Shown piece by piece: positions 34,909 to 45,363 of a stretch of 64,000 bases of DNA (its first letter is position 1; the number at the start of each line of letters is the position of its first letter). This stretch comes from Kitasatospora sp. SolWspMP-SS2h (GTDB lineage Bacteria; Actinomycetota; Actinomycetes; Streptomycetales; Streptomycetaceae). A program made the position numbers and the translations under genes. Under the pieces are notes generated by a model, which was not told the DNA's origin, ran no database searches, and saw only the letters and a list, made by a program, of their open reading frames with translations. Location of the stretch: assembly GCF_003259315.1 (NCBI RefSeq), contig NZ_QLLT01000011.1, positions 186,001 through 250,000 of the forward strand. The letters are read 5' to 3'.

Positions 34909-36483
34909 ATGGCGGAGCTTACGATCCGTCCGGAGGAGATCCGGGACGCGCTGGCCGACTTTGTCCAGTCGTACCAGCCGGACGCGGCCTCGCGTGAAGA
35001 GGTCGGCACGGTCACCGAGGCCATGGACGGTATCGCCAAGGTCGAGGGCCTGCCCTCGGTCATGGCCAACGAGCTGCTGAAGTTCGAGGACGGCACCCTC
35101 GGCCTCGCGCTGAACCTCGACACCCGCGAGATCGGTGTCGTCGTCCTCGGTGAGTTCTCGGGCATCGAGGAGGGCCAGACGGTGCAGCGCACCGGCGAGG
35201 TCCTCTCCGTCCCGGTCGGCGACGGCTACCTCGGCCGTGTCGTGGACCCGCTGGGCAACCCGATCGACGGCCTGGGCGAGATCGCGTCCACCGGCCGCCG
35301 CGCCCTGGAGCTGCAGGCCCCCGGCGTCATGGCCCGCAAGTCGGTCAAGCAGCCGCTGCAGACCGGCATCAAGGCGATCGACGCCATGACCCCGATCGGC
35401 CGCGGCCAGCGCCAGCTGATCATCGGTGACCGTCAGACCGGCAAGACCGCCGTCGCCGTCGACACGATCATCAACCAGCGCGACAACTGGCGCTCGGGCG
35501 ACCCGGAGAAGCAGGTCCGCTGCATCTACGTCGCCGTGGGCCAGAAGGGCTCCACCATCGCGTCCGTCCGCGGCGCCCTGGAGGAGGCCGGCGCGCTGGA
35601 GTACACCACCATCGTGGCCGCTCCCGCCTCCGACCCGGCCGGCTTCAAGTACCTCGCCCCGTACACCGGTTCGGCCATCGGCCAGGAGTGGATGTACGAC
35701 GGCAAGCACGTCCTCATCGTCTTCGACGACCTGTCGAAGCAGGCCGAGGCCTACCGCTCCGTCTCCCTGCTGCTGCGCCGCCCGCCGGGCCGCGAGGCGT
35801 ACCCGGGCGACGTCTTCTACCTGCACTCCCGCCTGCTGGAGCGCTGCGCCAAGCTGAACGACGCCCTCGGCGGCGGCTCGATGACCGGTCTGCCGATCAT
35901 CGAGACCAAGGCCAACGACGTCTCGGCGTACATCCCGACCAACGTCATCTCGATCACCGACGGCCAGTGCTTCCTGGAGTCCGACCTGTTCAACGCCGGC
36001 ATCCGCCCGGCCGTGAACGTCGGCATCTCGGTCTCCCGCGTCGGTGGCTCCGCCCAGATCAAGGCCATGAAGTCGGTCGCCGGCCGCCTGCGCCTGGACC
36101 TCGCCCAGTACCGCGAGCTGGAGGCGTTCGCCGCCTTCGGTTCCGACCTGGACGCGGCCTCCAAGGCCCAGCTGGAGCGCGGTGCGCGCATGGTCGAGCT
36201 GCTGAAGCAGGGCCAGTACCAGCCGTTCCCGGTCGAGGAGCAGGTCGTCTCCATCTGGGCCGGCACCACCGGTCAGCTGGACGACGTCCCGGTGGCGGAG
36301 ATCCGCCGCTTCGAGCGCGAGTTCCTGGACAACCTGCGCCTGGAGCACAAGGGCATCCTGACCGGCATCGCCGAGACCCAGAAGCTCGAGGACGGCACGA
36401 TCGACGCGCTGACCGCCGCGATCACGTCCTTCAAGCAGGGCTTCACCACGGCTGACGGCAAGCTGCTCTCCGAGCAGGCCTGA
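34909..36483 (+). CDS. atpA: ATP synthase subunit alpha
   Basis: 524 aa from ATG 34909; the frame is open upstream but MAELTIRPEEIRDAL is the expected N-terminus. P-loop GDRQTGKT at 173-180, then PGREAYPGDVFYLHSRLLER and the arginine-finger region NVGISVSRVGGSAQ. Non-catalytic nucleotide-binding subunit of F1. A 154-bp gap follows atpH. Confidence 0.98.
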   Translation: MAELTIRPEEIRDALADFVQSYQPDAASREEVGTVTEAMDGIAKVEGLPSVMANELLKFEDGTLGLALNLDTREIGVVVLGEFSGIEEGQTVQRTGEVLSVPVGDGYLGRVVDPLGNPIDGLGEIASTGRRALELQAPGVMARKSVKQPLQTGIKAIDAMTPIGRGQRQLIIGDRQTGKTAVAVDTIINQRDNWRSGDPEKQVRCIYVAVGQKGSTIASVRGALEEAGALEYTTIVAAPASDPAGFKYLAPYTGSAIGQEWMYDGKHVLIVFDDLSKQAEAYRSVSLLLRRPPGREAYPGDVFYLHSRLLERCAKLNDALGGGSMTGLPIIETKANDVSAYIPTNVISITDGQCFLESDLFNAGIRPAVNVGISVSRVGGSAQIKAMKSVAGRLRLDLAQYRELEAFAAFGSDLDAASKAQLERGARMVELLKQGQYQPFPVEEQVVSIWAGTTGQLDDVPVAEIRRFEREFLDNLRLEHKGILTGIAETQKLEDGTIDALTAAITSFKQGFTTADGKLLSEQA

Positions 36484-36516
36484 GTCCGGTAGCGAGGGAA
36501 AGGACGTAACGACCCA

Positions 36517-37427
36517 ATGGGAGCACAGCTTCGGGTCTACAAGCGCCGCATCCGCTCCGTCACCGCGACGAAGAAGATCACCAAGGCGATGGAGATGATC
36601 TCCGCGTCGCGCATCGTCAAGGCGCAGCGCGCGGTGGCCGCCTCCACTCCGTACGCCGACGAGCTCACCCGCGCGGTGACCGCGGTGGCCACCCGGTCCA
36701 CCGCGAAGCACCCGCTGACCACCGAGAACCCGAACGCGCAGCGCGCGGCGGTCCTGCTGATCACGGCGGACCGCGGCCTGGCGGGCGGCTACTCGACCAA
36801 CGCCATCAAGCAGTCGCTGGCGCTCGCCGCCCGCCTCCGCGAAGAGGGCAAGGAGGTGGTCACGTACATCGTCGGCCGCAAGGGCGTGGGCTACTACGGC
36901 TTCCGCAACCTGGCGGTGGCGAACTCCTGGACCGGCTTCTCCGACAAGCCGACCTACGGGGACGCCAAGACGGTCGCGGCGGACCTGATCGAGGCCTTCA
37001 CCGCGGAGACCGGCGGCGTGGACGAGCTGCACCTGGTGTCGACCGAGTTCGTGTCGATGCTGACGCAGAACGCCATCGACCGGCGCCTGCTGCCGCTGCG
37101 GCTCGACGAGGTCGAGCTCAGCGACGCGACGCCGGCCAAGGACCAGATCTTCCCGCTCTACGACTTCGAACCGTCGGCGGAGGGCGTCCTCGACGCGCTG
37201 CTGCCGCGGTACGTCGAGAGCCGGATCTACAACGCGCTGCTGCAGTCGGCCGCTTCCGAGCACGCCGCCCGCCGCCGCGCGATGAAGAGCGCGACGGACA
37301 ACGCCGGCGAGCTCATCAAGTCGCTCACGCGGCTTGCCAACTCGGCCCGACAGGCCGAGATCACCCAGGAAATCAGCGAGATCGTCGGCGGTGCCAACGC
37401 CCTCGCCGACGCTAGCCGCGGGAGCGA

Positions 37428-37431
<4 letters not shown>
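36517..37431 (+). CDS. atpG: ATP synthase subunit gamma
   Basis: 304 aa. MGAQLRVYKRRIRSVTATKKITKAMEMISASRI forms the N-terminal shaft helix, with LLITADRGLAGGYSTN in the middle and a long C-terminal helix (ARRRAMKSATDNAGELIKSL). Central rotor. Overlaps atpD by ATGA. Confidence 0.98.
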
Positions 37432-38888
<1,457 letters not shown>

Positions 38889-38920
38889 CCGCAGGCCGGC
38901 TGCACGGCAGACCGAACCGT

Positions 38921-38960
38921 TGAGGGGTGGTCCCCGGCTCTCGTCGGGGGCCACCCCTCA
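38921..38960 (+). terminator. Strong hairpin between atpD and atpC
   Basis: 16-bp stem with one G-T pair (TGAGGGGTGGTCCCCG against CGGGGGCCACCCCTCA) and an 8-nt loop, 33 nt after the atpD stop. May lower atpC expression or mark an RNA end. A TATTCT (39028-39033) farther on could be the -10 of a separate atpC promoter. Confidence 0.7.
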
Positions 38961-39104
38961 CCGCTGGATCTGCTGTGATCCCGGTCATCTACGGGCCCCT
39001 GGTTTCGTTCCGGGGACGCGTGACCGTTATTCTTACCGAAACTGCCGAGATCGCCGCCCGTTCGCCCGGGCGTCCGATGGCCGGCAAGAGCCAAGGAGCC
39101 CACG

Positions 39105-39488
39105 TTGGCTGAGCTGCACGTCGAGCTGGTCGCAGCCGACCGCAAGGTGTGGTCCGGTGCGGCCACCATCGTCGTCGCCCGTACGGCCTCCGGTGACACC
39201 GGCATCATGCCCGGCCACACCCCGGTGCTGAGCGTGCTGGAGACCGGCCCGGTCACCATCCGCACCGCCGACCAGGGCACTGTCGTGGCCGCGGTGCACG
39301 GCGGCTTCATCTCGTTCGCCGACAACAAGCTGTCGATCCTCGCCGAGATCGCCGAGCTGGCCGACGAGATCGACGTCGCCCGGGCCGAGCGGGCGCTGGA
39401 GAACGCCAAGACCGAGGCCGACTCGCACGCCGAGCGCCGCGCCGAGGTCCGCCTGCTCGCCGCCGGCGGGTTGAAGGCGCACCACTGA
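39105..39488 (+). CDS. atpC: ATP synthase subunit epsilon
   Basis: 127 aa, TTG start after AAGGAG. Beta-sandwich domain LHVELVAADRKVWSGAA, GDTGIMPGHTPVLSVLE, then a helical C-terminus. Regulates F1 rotation. Separated from atpD by 216 bp with a hairpin. Confidence 0.97.
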   Translation: MAELHVELVAADRKVWSGAATIVVARTASGDTGIMPGHTPVLSVLETGPVTIRTADQGTVVAAVHGGFISFADNKLSILAEIAELADEIDVARAERALENAKTEADSHAERRAEVRLLAAGGLKAHH

Positions 39489-39503
39489 GCCTGGTCTCAG
39501 CGA

Positions 39504-39540
39504 CGGTCCCGGGGACGCCTGGAGCGTGACCCCGGGACTG
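39504..39540 (+). terminator. Terminator of the atp operon
   Basis: GTCCCGGGG and CCCCGGGAC arms (extended by C-G and a G-T pair) with a 15-nt loop, 16 nt after atpC. Confidence 0.65.
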
Positions 39541-39605
39541 TCGTATCAGTTGGTAGGAATGAGCGGCCGTGGGTCGGCCGCCACGGGGAAGCAGCGAGGA
39601 GGTAG

Positions 39606-40112
39606 GTGAGCGTGGTCCTCGCCCTTGTGGTGTGCGCGGTGGTGGTGGTCCTGGCCATCGCCGGGCTGGTCGGCTTCGCGGTGCGCCGCCGCCTCATCCA
39701 GCGGGTGGGCGGCACCTTCGACTGCTCCTACCGGTTGAAAATGCCGGCCGACGCCTCCACGCAGCCGGATCTCGACGAGAACGGCCAACCCACCTCCGCC
39801 CCGGTCCCGCAGACCGACGGCAAGGGGTGGGTTTTTGGTATCGGCCGCTACAGCGGCGACTCGATCGAGTGGTTCCGGGTCTTCTCCTACGCCCCCCGAC
39901 CGCGCCGGGTGCTGCCGCGCACCGAGATCGAGGTGCTGGGCCGGCGCTACCCGCAGGGCCAGGAGGAACTCGCCCTGCTCTCGGGCTCGGTGGTGCTGCG
40001 CTGCCTGCACAAGGGCGCCCCGCTGGAGCTGGCGATGAGCGACGACGCGCTGACCGGCTTCCTGGCCTGGCTGGAGGCGGCGCCGCCCGGACAGCGGGTC
40101 AACGTCGCGTAG
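39606..40112 (+). CDS. DUF2550 family membrane protein
   Basis: 168 aa, GTG after GAGGAGG. One N-terminal membrane helix (VVLALVVCAVVVVLAIAGLV), FAVRRRLIQRVGGTFDCSYRLK, then a soluble domain KGWVFGIGRYSGDSIEWFRVFSY and LRCLHKGAPLELAMSDDALTGFLAWLE. The domain is typical downstream of atpC in actinobacteria; role unknown. The stop lies in a repeat copy. Confidence 0.9.
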   Translation: MSVVLALVVCAVVVVLAIAGLVGFAVRRRLIQRVGGTFDCSYRLKMPADASTQPDLDENGQPTSAPVPQTDGKGWVFGIGRYSGDSIEWFRVFSYAPRPRRVLPRTEIEVLGRRYPQGQEELALLSGSVVLRCLHKGAPLELAMSDDALTGFLAWLEAAPPGQRVNVA

Positions 40113-40214
40113 CGACGGGCCCGCTGGTGGGGGCACCCCCGGCCGAAGGCTGGGGGATGGGTCAACGTCGCGTAGCGACGGACCCGCTGGCGGGGGACGG
40201 GTCAACGTCGGCCT
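40096..40214 (+). repeat. Gene-end repeats with palindromes after DUF2550
   Basis: Two nearly identical 32-bp copies (40096-40127 and 40159-40190, 63 bp apart) and a partial third (40199-40214). Each full copy holds CGTCGC-GTA-GCGACG; the first contains the DUF2550 stop. Between them is GGGGGCACCCCC plus CGGCCGAAGGC-like REP sequence common in streptomycetes. Confidence 0.8.
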
Positions 40215-40226
40215 GGTGAGGCGCTG

Positions 40227-40255
40227 TTAACGGTGGTGAACCCGCGCGCTAGGCT
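40227..40255 (+). promoter_or_regulatory. pduO promoter (leaderless)
   Basis: TTAACG (40227-40232), 17 nt, TAGGCT (40250-40255), then 6 nt to ATG 40262. No RBS. Confidence 0.6.
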
Positions 40256-40261
40256 GCGGGC

Positions 40262-40834
40262 ATGGTGAACCTGACGCGCATCTACACCCGGACCGGGGAC
40301 GACGGCACGACCGCGCTCGGCGACATGAGCCGCACCACCAAGACCGACCCCCGGCTGATCGCGTACGCGGACACCAACGAGGCCAACGCGGCGCTCGGCG
40401 TGGCGCTGGCCGCCGGGCAGTTGGACGAGGAACTGGTCACGGTGCTGACCCGGGTCCAGAACGACCTGTTCGACGTCGGCGCGGACCTGGCCACCCCGGT
40501 CGTCGAGGACCCGAAGTACCCGCCGCTGCGGGTCGAGCAGTCGTACGTCGACCGGCTGGAGGCCGACTGCGACCGCTTCCTCGCCGAGTTGGAGAAGCTG
40601 CGCAGCTTCATCCTCCCCGGCGGTACGCCCGGCGCGGCCCACCTGCACCTGGCGTGCACCGTGGTGCGGCGGGCCGAGCGGTCGACCTGGGCGGCGATCG
40701 AGGCGTACGGCGAGGGCGTCAACCCGCTGACCGCGAAGTACCTCAACCGGCTGTCCGACCTGCTGTTCATCCTGGCCCGCACCGCCAACAAGGAGCGCGG
40801 CGACGTGCTCTGGGTGCCCGGCGAGAACCGCTGA
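40262..40834 (+). CDS. pduO: Cob(I)alamin adenosyltransferase, PduO type
   Basis: 190 aa. VNLTRIYTRTGDDGTTALGDMSRTTK (ATP site), DTNEANAALGVAL, RVQNDLFDVGADLATP, FILPGGTPGAAHLHLACTVVRRAERST and LNRLSDLLFILAR. Makes adenosylcobalamin, the cofactor of methylmalonyl-CoA mutase, linking it to mce and meaB 18 kb away. Confidence 0.96.
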   Translation: MVNLTRIYTRTGDDGTTALGDMSRTTKTDPRLIAYADTNEANAALGVALAAGQLDEELVTVLTRVQNDLFDVGADLATPVVEDPKYPPLRVEQSYVDRLEADCDRFLAELEKLRSFILPGGTPGAAHLHLACTVVRRAERSTWAAIEAYGEGVNPLTAKYLNRLSDLLFILARTANKERGDVLWVPGENR

Positions 40835-40889
40835 CCCGCCCGGCGGCGATCAGCAGGTCGGCGCCGACCACCAGCAGCGGACCAGGCGG

Positions 40890-41808
40890 CGGACGGCCCG
40901 GACGGCCCGGACGGTCTGCCAGGGCGGCGCGCTGTTCGGCGCCGGGGCGTACCGGGGCTCGCTGACGGCCACTCTGCCGATGTACACCGGCCTGCTGTGC
41001 GCGGCGACCCTGTGGGGTCCGGTCCGGATGAGCGAGGTGCGGCAACCGGCCTTCGCCGCAGCCATGTTGGTGCTCTCCGGGCTGGTCCTCCTGGCCCCGG
41101 TCCGGACGGCCGACCCGCTGCGCCGCCGCCGGGACCGCGCCGAGGCCGAAGGGCTGCGGGCCGAACGGGCCCCGCTGTCGGCCGAGTCGGACCGGCGCGG
41201 CGAGCTGTCCGCGCCGCTGGAGCTCGCCGCGTCCAGGAGCCGCTGACCGACGCGGTCAAGCCCGCCGCGCCCGGTCCGGTGCGGCTGGAGATCCGGTACG
41301 GCGAGCGGGAGTTGGCGATCCCGGTGGAGTCCGCGCACCGGGCCGGGGCGGGCCGGCCGGTGCTGCCGCGGACGGCGGACGGCGGGCGAGGGCGGCGGGC
41401 GGCGGGCGGGGGAGCGGGCGTGATCCGGGTGCTGCTGCTCACCACCTTCGACCTGGACGAGTGCCGGTGGGGCGCGCTGCGGGTCGGCGCCGCCGGGTCC
41501 CTGCTCAAGGACCTGGCGGCCGAGGCGCTGGCCGACGGCGTCCGGGCGGTGGCCCGTGGCGGCGGGGTGCTCGCCCCGTGCGGCCCCCGGCGGCTCCGGC
41601 GGGTGCTGCGGAGCCGGCGCCCCGGGAGCGGGAGGTGCTGGGCTGCCTCGGGGGCGGGCCTGTCCAACGCCGAGGCCGCCGCCCGGGCGCACACCGCCGA
41701 GACGCACGTCAGCCGCGTCCTGGCCGGGCTCGGCCTCCGGCAGCCGGGTTCGGGCGGGGACAAGCGGCGATCCTCGCCCAGGAGCCGGGGTGCCCGGCCC
41801 GGGGGAGC
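40890..41808 (+). pseudogene. Decayed NarL-type two-component system
   Basis: Broken kinase then broken regulator. 40950-41220: membrane part (SLTATLPMYTGLLCAATLWG, AAMLVLSGLVLLAP, LRRRRDRAEAEGLRAERA). 41245-41330: HATPase fragment LTDAVKPAAPGPVRLEIRYG ERELAIPVE. 41421-41760: the last third of a receiver (IRVLLLTTFDLDE, GSLLKDLAAEALADGVRAVA) joined to a LuxR-type HTH (APREREVLGCL in one frame, GLSNAEAAARAHTAETHVSR in another, QAAILAQEP in the first again). The H-box, catalytic ATP site and phospho-Asp are missing. Confidence 0.75.
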
Positions 41809-42250
41809 GGTGCGGGCGGGACGCGGCCGGGGGCGGGGCGCGAGGGGCACAGATCACACCCGTCCCGGCGCAGATCACACTGCCGGAACGCACCACGGCG
41901 GGCGCGCTCCCACTAGAGTCCGGCGAGAGCGCTGCCGCTCCCGCGGTCGGTCCGTACTGCCCGGGTGCGGGACGTTCTGGGCGGCTGGGTGAGTTTGCTC
42001 ACGGTCCGCCCGCAGACGGGTGATTTGGGCGGCAATCGAGCGTAGGTGTGAGGTGTTCCTGCGTATATTCCCTCGGACGGGTGAAGTTGAGGGGCAGTCC
42101 GGCGGGTGGCAGCAACCTGCGGAACTGGTTCACCGTCAGATTCAGAAGGGGCCGGTGCGCGGCCACGGCCCCGTGGAGCACGGACGTTCCCCGAGGTGCG
42201 GGCGGCACCGTGGAGCGGACGCCCGACGGACGGCCGAGGAGGAGGACAGC
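41809..42250 (+). promoter_or_regulatory. Upstream region of the STAS gene
   Basis: About 440 bp. TATATT (42064-42069) is a strong -10-like site for this base composition, 182 bp before the STAS start, but no good -35 is seen. The rest looks like decayed sequence after the two-component remnant. Confidence 0.4.
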
Positions 42251-42586
42251 ATGCGCATCACCGGCGACCACACCGGACTGGCCATCGAAGGGCGGCTCGA
42301 CGTGCGCAGCGCCGCCGACGCCAGGGCGCTGCTGCACGCCGCCGTCGACGGCGGCGAGGGAGACCTGGTCCTCGACCTCGGACGCCTGGAGTTCTGGGAC
42401 GCCACCGGGCTCGGCGTCATCATGGGCACCCACCGCCGGGCCGGCCGGGTCGGGCGTCGGCTGGTGCTCCGGGAGGTGCCGGTCCAGTTGCAGCGCCTGC
42501 TGGTGGCGACCCGGCTGCACCGCATCCTGGCGGTCGAGGGAGCGGTGCAGGACCCCTGCGGGACGACGCTTCCCGCGCTCGGCTAG
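42251..42586 (+). CDS. STAS-domain anti-sigma factor antagonist
   Basis: 111 aa from ATG 42251 after GAGGAGGAGG. Single STAS domain: LAIEGRLDVRSAADARALLH, LVLDLGRLEFWDATGLGVIM (D of the phosphorylation region, FWDATGLGV in place of DSSGLGVL), then RLLVATRLHRILAVE. The usual phospho-Ser in DSxG reads DATG here (Thr). Would bind a serine-kinase anti-sigma factor; none is adjacent. Confidence 0.9.
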   Translation: MRITGDHTGLAIEGRLDVRSAADARALLHAAVDGGEGDLVLDLGRLEFWDATGLGVIMGTHRRAGRVGRRLVLREVPVQLQRLLVATRLHRILAVEGAVQDPCGTTLPALG

Positions 42587-42694
42587 GCCGGCCCACGGGC
42601 GACGGCCGGGCGACGGCCGGGAGGCGGACGGCGCACGGCCGGGTTCGTGTGCGGACGGCTCGGCGTCGGAACCACCCCTGTGTGGTGACCCGTC

Positions 42695-45034
42695 GTGTCC
42701 ATGTGGGAAAGTCTCCGCTCAGGTGTCCGAGTGGCGGGGAGCAGCGACGTGGGTCAGCCGAGCGGGGAGTTCCGGGGGGACGGGGTGCGCCCGCGAAGCG
42801 GGGAACTGGTCAGCGGCGAACGGCTGGTGGTGGTCGGCGGCCCGGAGGGCTCCGAGGCCCGGCACTGCCCGGACGAGTGGATGCCGCAGCCCCGCCGGAT
42901 CCGCGGCCTCGTGCAGGCCCGGCCGGAACTCGGACCCAGCCCGGCCGTCGGCCCGCTCGCCCTGGGCGCCGGCCCCGGCGACCTGCGGCTGCTGGACCGC
43001 GACGCCGACATCGCCGCCCTGCTGGAACAGCTCCGGGCCGGACGCTCGGTGCAGCTGCTCGGCCAGGCCGGCTCGGGCCGCTCCGCGCTGCTCGCGGCCG
43101 TCGCCGAGGCGGCCGGGGAGCTCGCCCCGGACGGCGTGGTGCGGCTGAGCGGCTACCGGCGCACCACCGCCGACCTGCTCCAGGACCTGTTCGCCGCCAC
43201 CCACCAGGCCCCCGACTTCCGCCCGGACCGCGAACAGCTGGCCGAACTGCTGGCCGGCGTCGCCGCGGTGGTGGTGATCGACGACGTCGAGCCGTCCGGC
43301 GAGGAACTGGAGGAACTGCTCGCCGCCGCCCCCGAGTGCGCGTTCCTGCTGGCCGCCCTCCCCGACACCCCGCCCTCGCCCCCCGGCTCCCGGCTGCGCG
43401 ACCACCTGGTGGCCGGCCTGTCCCGCCCCGCCTGCCTGACCCTCGCCGCCCGACTGGCCGGACGCCCGCTGGACGAGGCCGAACGGGCCTGGGCGGTGGA
43501 CCTCTGGTTCGAGTCCGAGGGCCTGCCGCTGCGCTTCGTCCGGGCCGCCGCGCTGCTGCGCCAGCGCGACGTCACGGTGGACGCGCTGATCGCCGCGCAG
43601 GAGGACCGCCGGAGCGTGTTCGGCTCCGTCCACGAGTACGAACTGCCCCGCGACCCGGCCGAGTTGGAGCGCGAGCTGCGCCGCCAGGTGCCGCTGCCCT
43701 CGGTGGGGGAGAGCGCCGCCCCGGCCCGCCGCCTGGTCCAGGGGCTGAGCGAGTCGGCCCGGCTGGTGCTGCGCCTCGCGCTCGCCCTCGGCGGGGAGTG
43801 CCCGACCGCGCCGCACCTGCCCGCCCTGGTCGACGTCGGCCTCGGCGAGAGCGCCCTGCAGGAACTCGTCGAAACCGGACTGGCGGTCTCCGTCGGCGGC
43901 CACCACCGCCTCACCGAGGGCGTGCTCGACGCGCTGCTGCCCGAGGTCGAGGCCGACGGCAACGGCCTGCCCGCGCCGTTCGCCCCCGACGGGATCGCGC
44001 ACGGCGCCGCCGAACACCTCGCCTGGTGGGTCGGCCACGCCTCGGTCTCCACCCGGCAGGTCGCCGCCGAGGCCGAGGTGATCCTCGCCGTGCTGCTCGC
44101 CGAACGGGACGCCGACCGGCCCGCCGAGGTGCTCCGGCTGGCCCGGGCCGCCGCCCCCGCGCTCGCCCTGTCGCTGCGCTGGGGTGCCTGGGAACGCGCC
44201 CTGCAACTCGGCCTGGAAGCCGCCAGGATGCTCGGCGCACCCGCCGAACAGGGCTGGTTCCAGCACGAGTTGGGCGTGTACGCGCTCTGCGCGGGCAGCC
44301 CGCAGCGGGCCGCCGCCGAACTGGAGGCGGCGATCGCGCTGCGCGCCGCCGCGGGCGAACAGCGCGGCGGGGCTGCGGCCCGCCGGATGCTCGACCTGAT
44401 CCGGCTGGAGGAGACCGCCGCACTCACCGCCGGCCCCGGCAGCGAACCCGCCCGCCGCCGCCGCGCCATCCGGGCGATCGCCCAGGTGGTGCCCGGCCGG
44501 CTGCGCAAGCGGGCCCCGCGCGGCGCCCGCAAGACCGTCCTGCTGGCCGGCGCCGCCGTGATGGCGCTCGGTGTCCTCGGCACCGCGATCGGCGTCGCCG
44601 CCGGCGGCGACGACCACCCCGGCGGCGACCGCACCGGCAACTCCGCGGACGACCTGCCCCCGCTCGACCCCGCCACCTCCCCCCGCCCCAGCAGCTCCCC
44701 CGCGCCCGCGCCCTCCGGCAGCGAGAGCCCCTCCGCGACGGACCCGGGCAGCCCGAGCGAGACCCCGCCCCCCGCCACCAGCGGCCCGGCCACCACCAGC
44801 CCGTCGGCCACCCACCGGCCCGGCAGCACCCCGAGCCCGACCACCACCGCGACCAAGCCGGGCACCACGACCAATCCGGGTACGACGCCACCGCCGACCA
44901 CCACGACCCCCAAGCCCACCGACACGGCGAAGCCGACGAACACGCCCACGACCACCGACCCGACGCCGCCCACGCCGACCGGTAGCGCGACCACCACACC
45001 CCCCGCCACGGCGACACCCACCAGTACCCCCTAG
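42695..45034 (+). CDS. Membrane-anchored AAA/STAND-like NTPase with Ser/Thr/Pro tail
   Basis: 779 aa, GTG 42695 or ATG 42701. Residues 98-170: RLLDRDADIAALLEQL, Walker A LLGQAGSGRSALL, later Walker B VVVIDDVEPSGEE. The middle is a helical LuxR/STAND-like region (CLTLAARLAGRPLDEAERAW, ALVDVGLGESALQELVETG) with short TPR-like repeats near 490-570. A basic patch (RRRRAIRAIAQ, RLRKRAPRGARK) precedes one membrane helix (about 628-650), then an extracellular Ser/Thr/Pro-rich tail of 120 residues. Inside-out sensor layout; ligand and output unknown. Confidence 0.8.
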   Translation: MSMWESLRSGVRVAGSSDVGQPSGEFRGDGVRPRSGELVSGERLVVVGGPEGSEARHCPDEWMPQPRRIRGLVQARPELGPSPAVGPLALGAGPGDLRLLDRDADIAALLEQLRAGRSVQLLGQAGSGRSALLAAVAEAAGELAPDGVVRLSGYRRTTADLLQDLFAATHQAPDFRPDREQLAELLAGVAAVVVIDDVEPSGEELEELLAAAPECAFLLAALPDTPPSPPGSRLRDHLVAGLSRPACLTLAARLAGRPLDEAERAWAVDLWFESEGLPLRFVRAAALLRQRDVTVDALIAAQEDRRSVFGSVHEYELPRDPAELERELRRQVPLPSVGESAAPARRLVQGLSESARLVLRLALALGGECPTAPHLPALVDVGLGESALQELVETGLAVSVGGHHRLTEGVLDALLPEVEADGNGLPAPFAPDGIAHGAAEHLAWWVGHASVSTRQVAAEAEVILAVLLAERDADRPAEVLRLARAAAPALALSLRWGAWERALQLGLEAARMLGAPAEQGWFQHELGVYALCAGSPQRAAAELEAAIALRAAAGEQRGGAAARRMLDLIRLEETAALTAGPGSEPARRRRAIRAIAQVVPGRLRKRAPRGARKTVLLAGAAVMALGVLGTAIGVAAGGDDHPGGDRTGNSADDLPPLDPATSPRPSSSPAPAPSGSESPSATDPGSPSETPPPATSGPATTSPSATHRPGSTPSPTTTATKPGTTTNPGTTPPPTTTTPKPTDTAKPTNTPTTTDPTPPTPTGSATTTPPATATPTSTP

Positions 45035-45363
45035 CGGAACCCGTGACCGCCCGTCAGGGCAGCAGCTGCTCCAGGGCCGCGTCCCCGCGGGCGAGGCGGC
45101 GCGCGTGGGCCGCCCGGGCCGGGCGGGTCGGCAGCGTCTCCAGCGGGTCGGCGGCGTCCGGGCCGAGGGCGCGGCGCAGCGGGCGGCGGGCCGGCCCAGC
45201 GGGGTGCCGCGTGCGCACGGCCAGGCTTCGGCGGCGTCCGGGCCCCCGGCGGCGTGCGCCTCCCGCAGCGGGGCCGCCCCGCCCGCCGGCGCCCCGGCTC
45301 CGGTCGGGGGCCGACGTCGGGTGCGTCGCGTGCGGGGCGGGCCGCCCCGGGGCCCGGGGAGGG
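45035..45363 (-). pseudogene. Possible gene remnant between the NTPase gene and nucS
   Basis: On the minus strand a frame ends at 45055 with RALGPDAADPLETLPTRPAR followed by a short helical-looking stretch ending ALEQLLP and a stop. Upstream, a better-looking frame (PLREAHAAGGPDAAEAW) is shifted by one base. This suggests a decayed C-terminus, but no full gene or start exists; it could also be chance high-GC reading. Confidence 0.25.
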
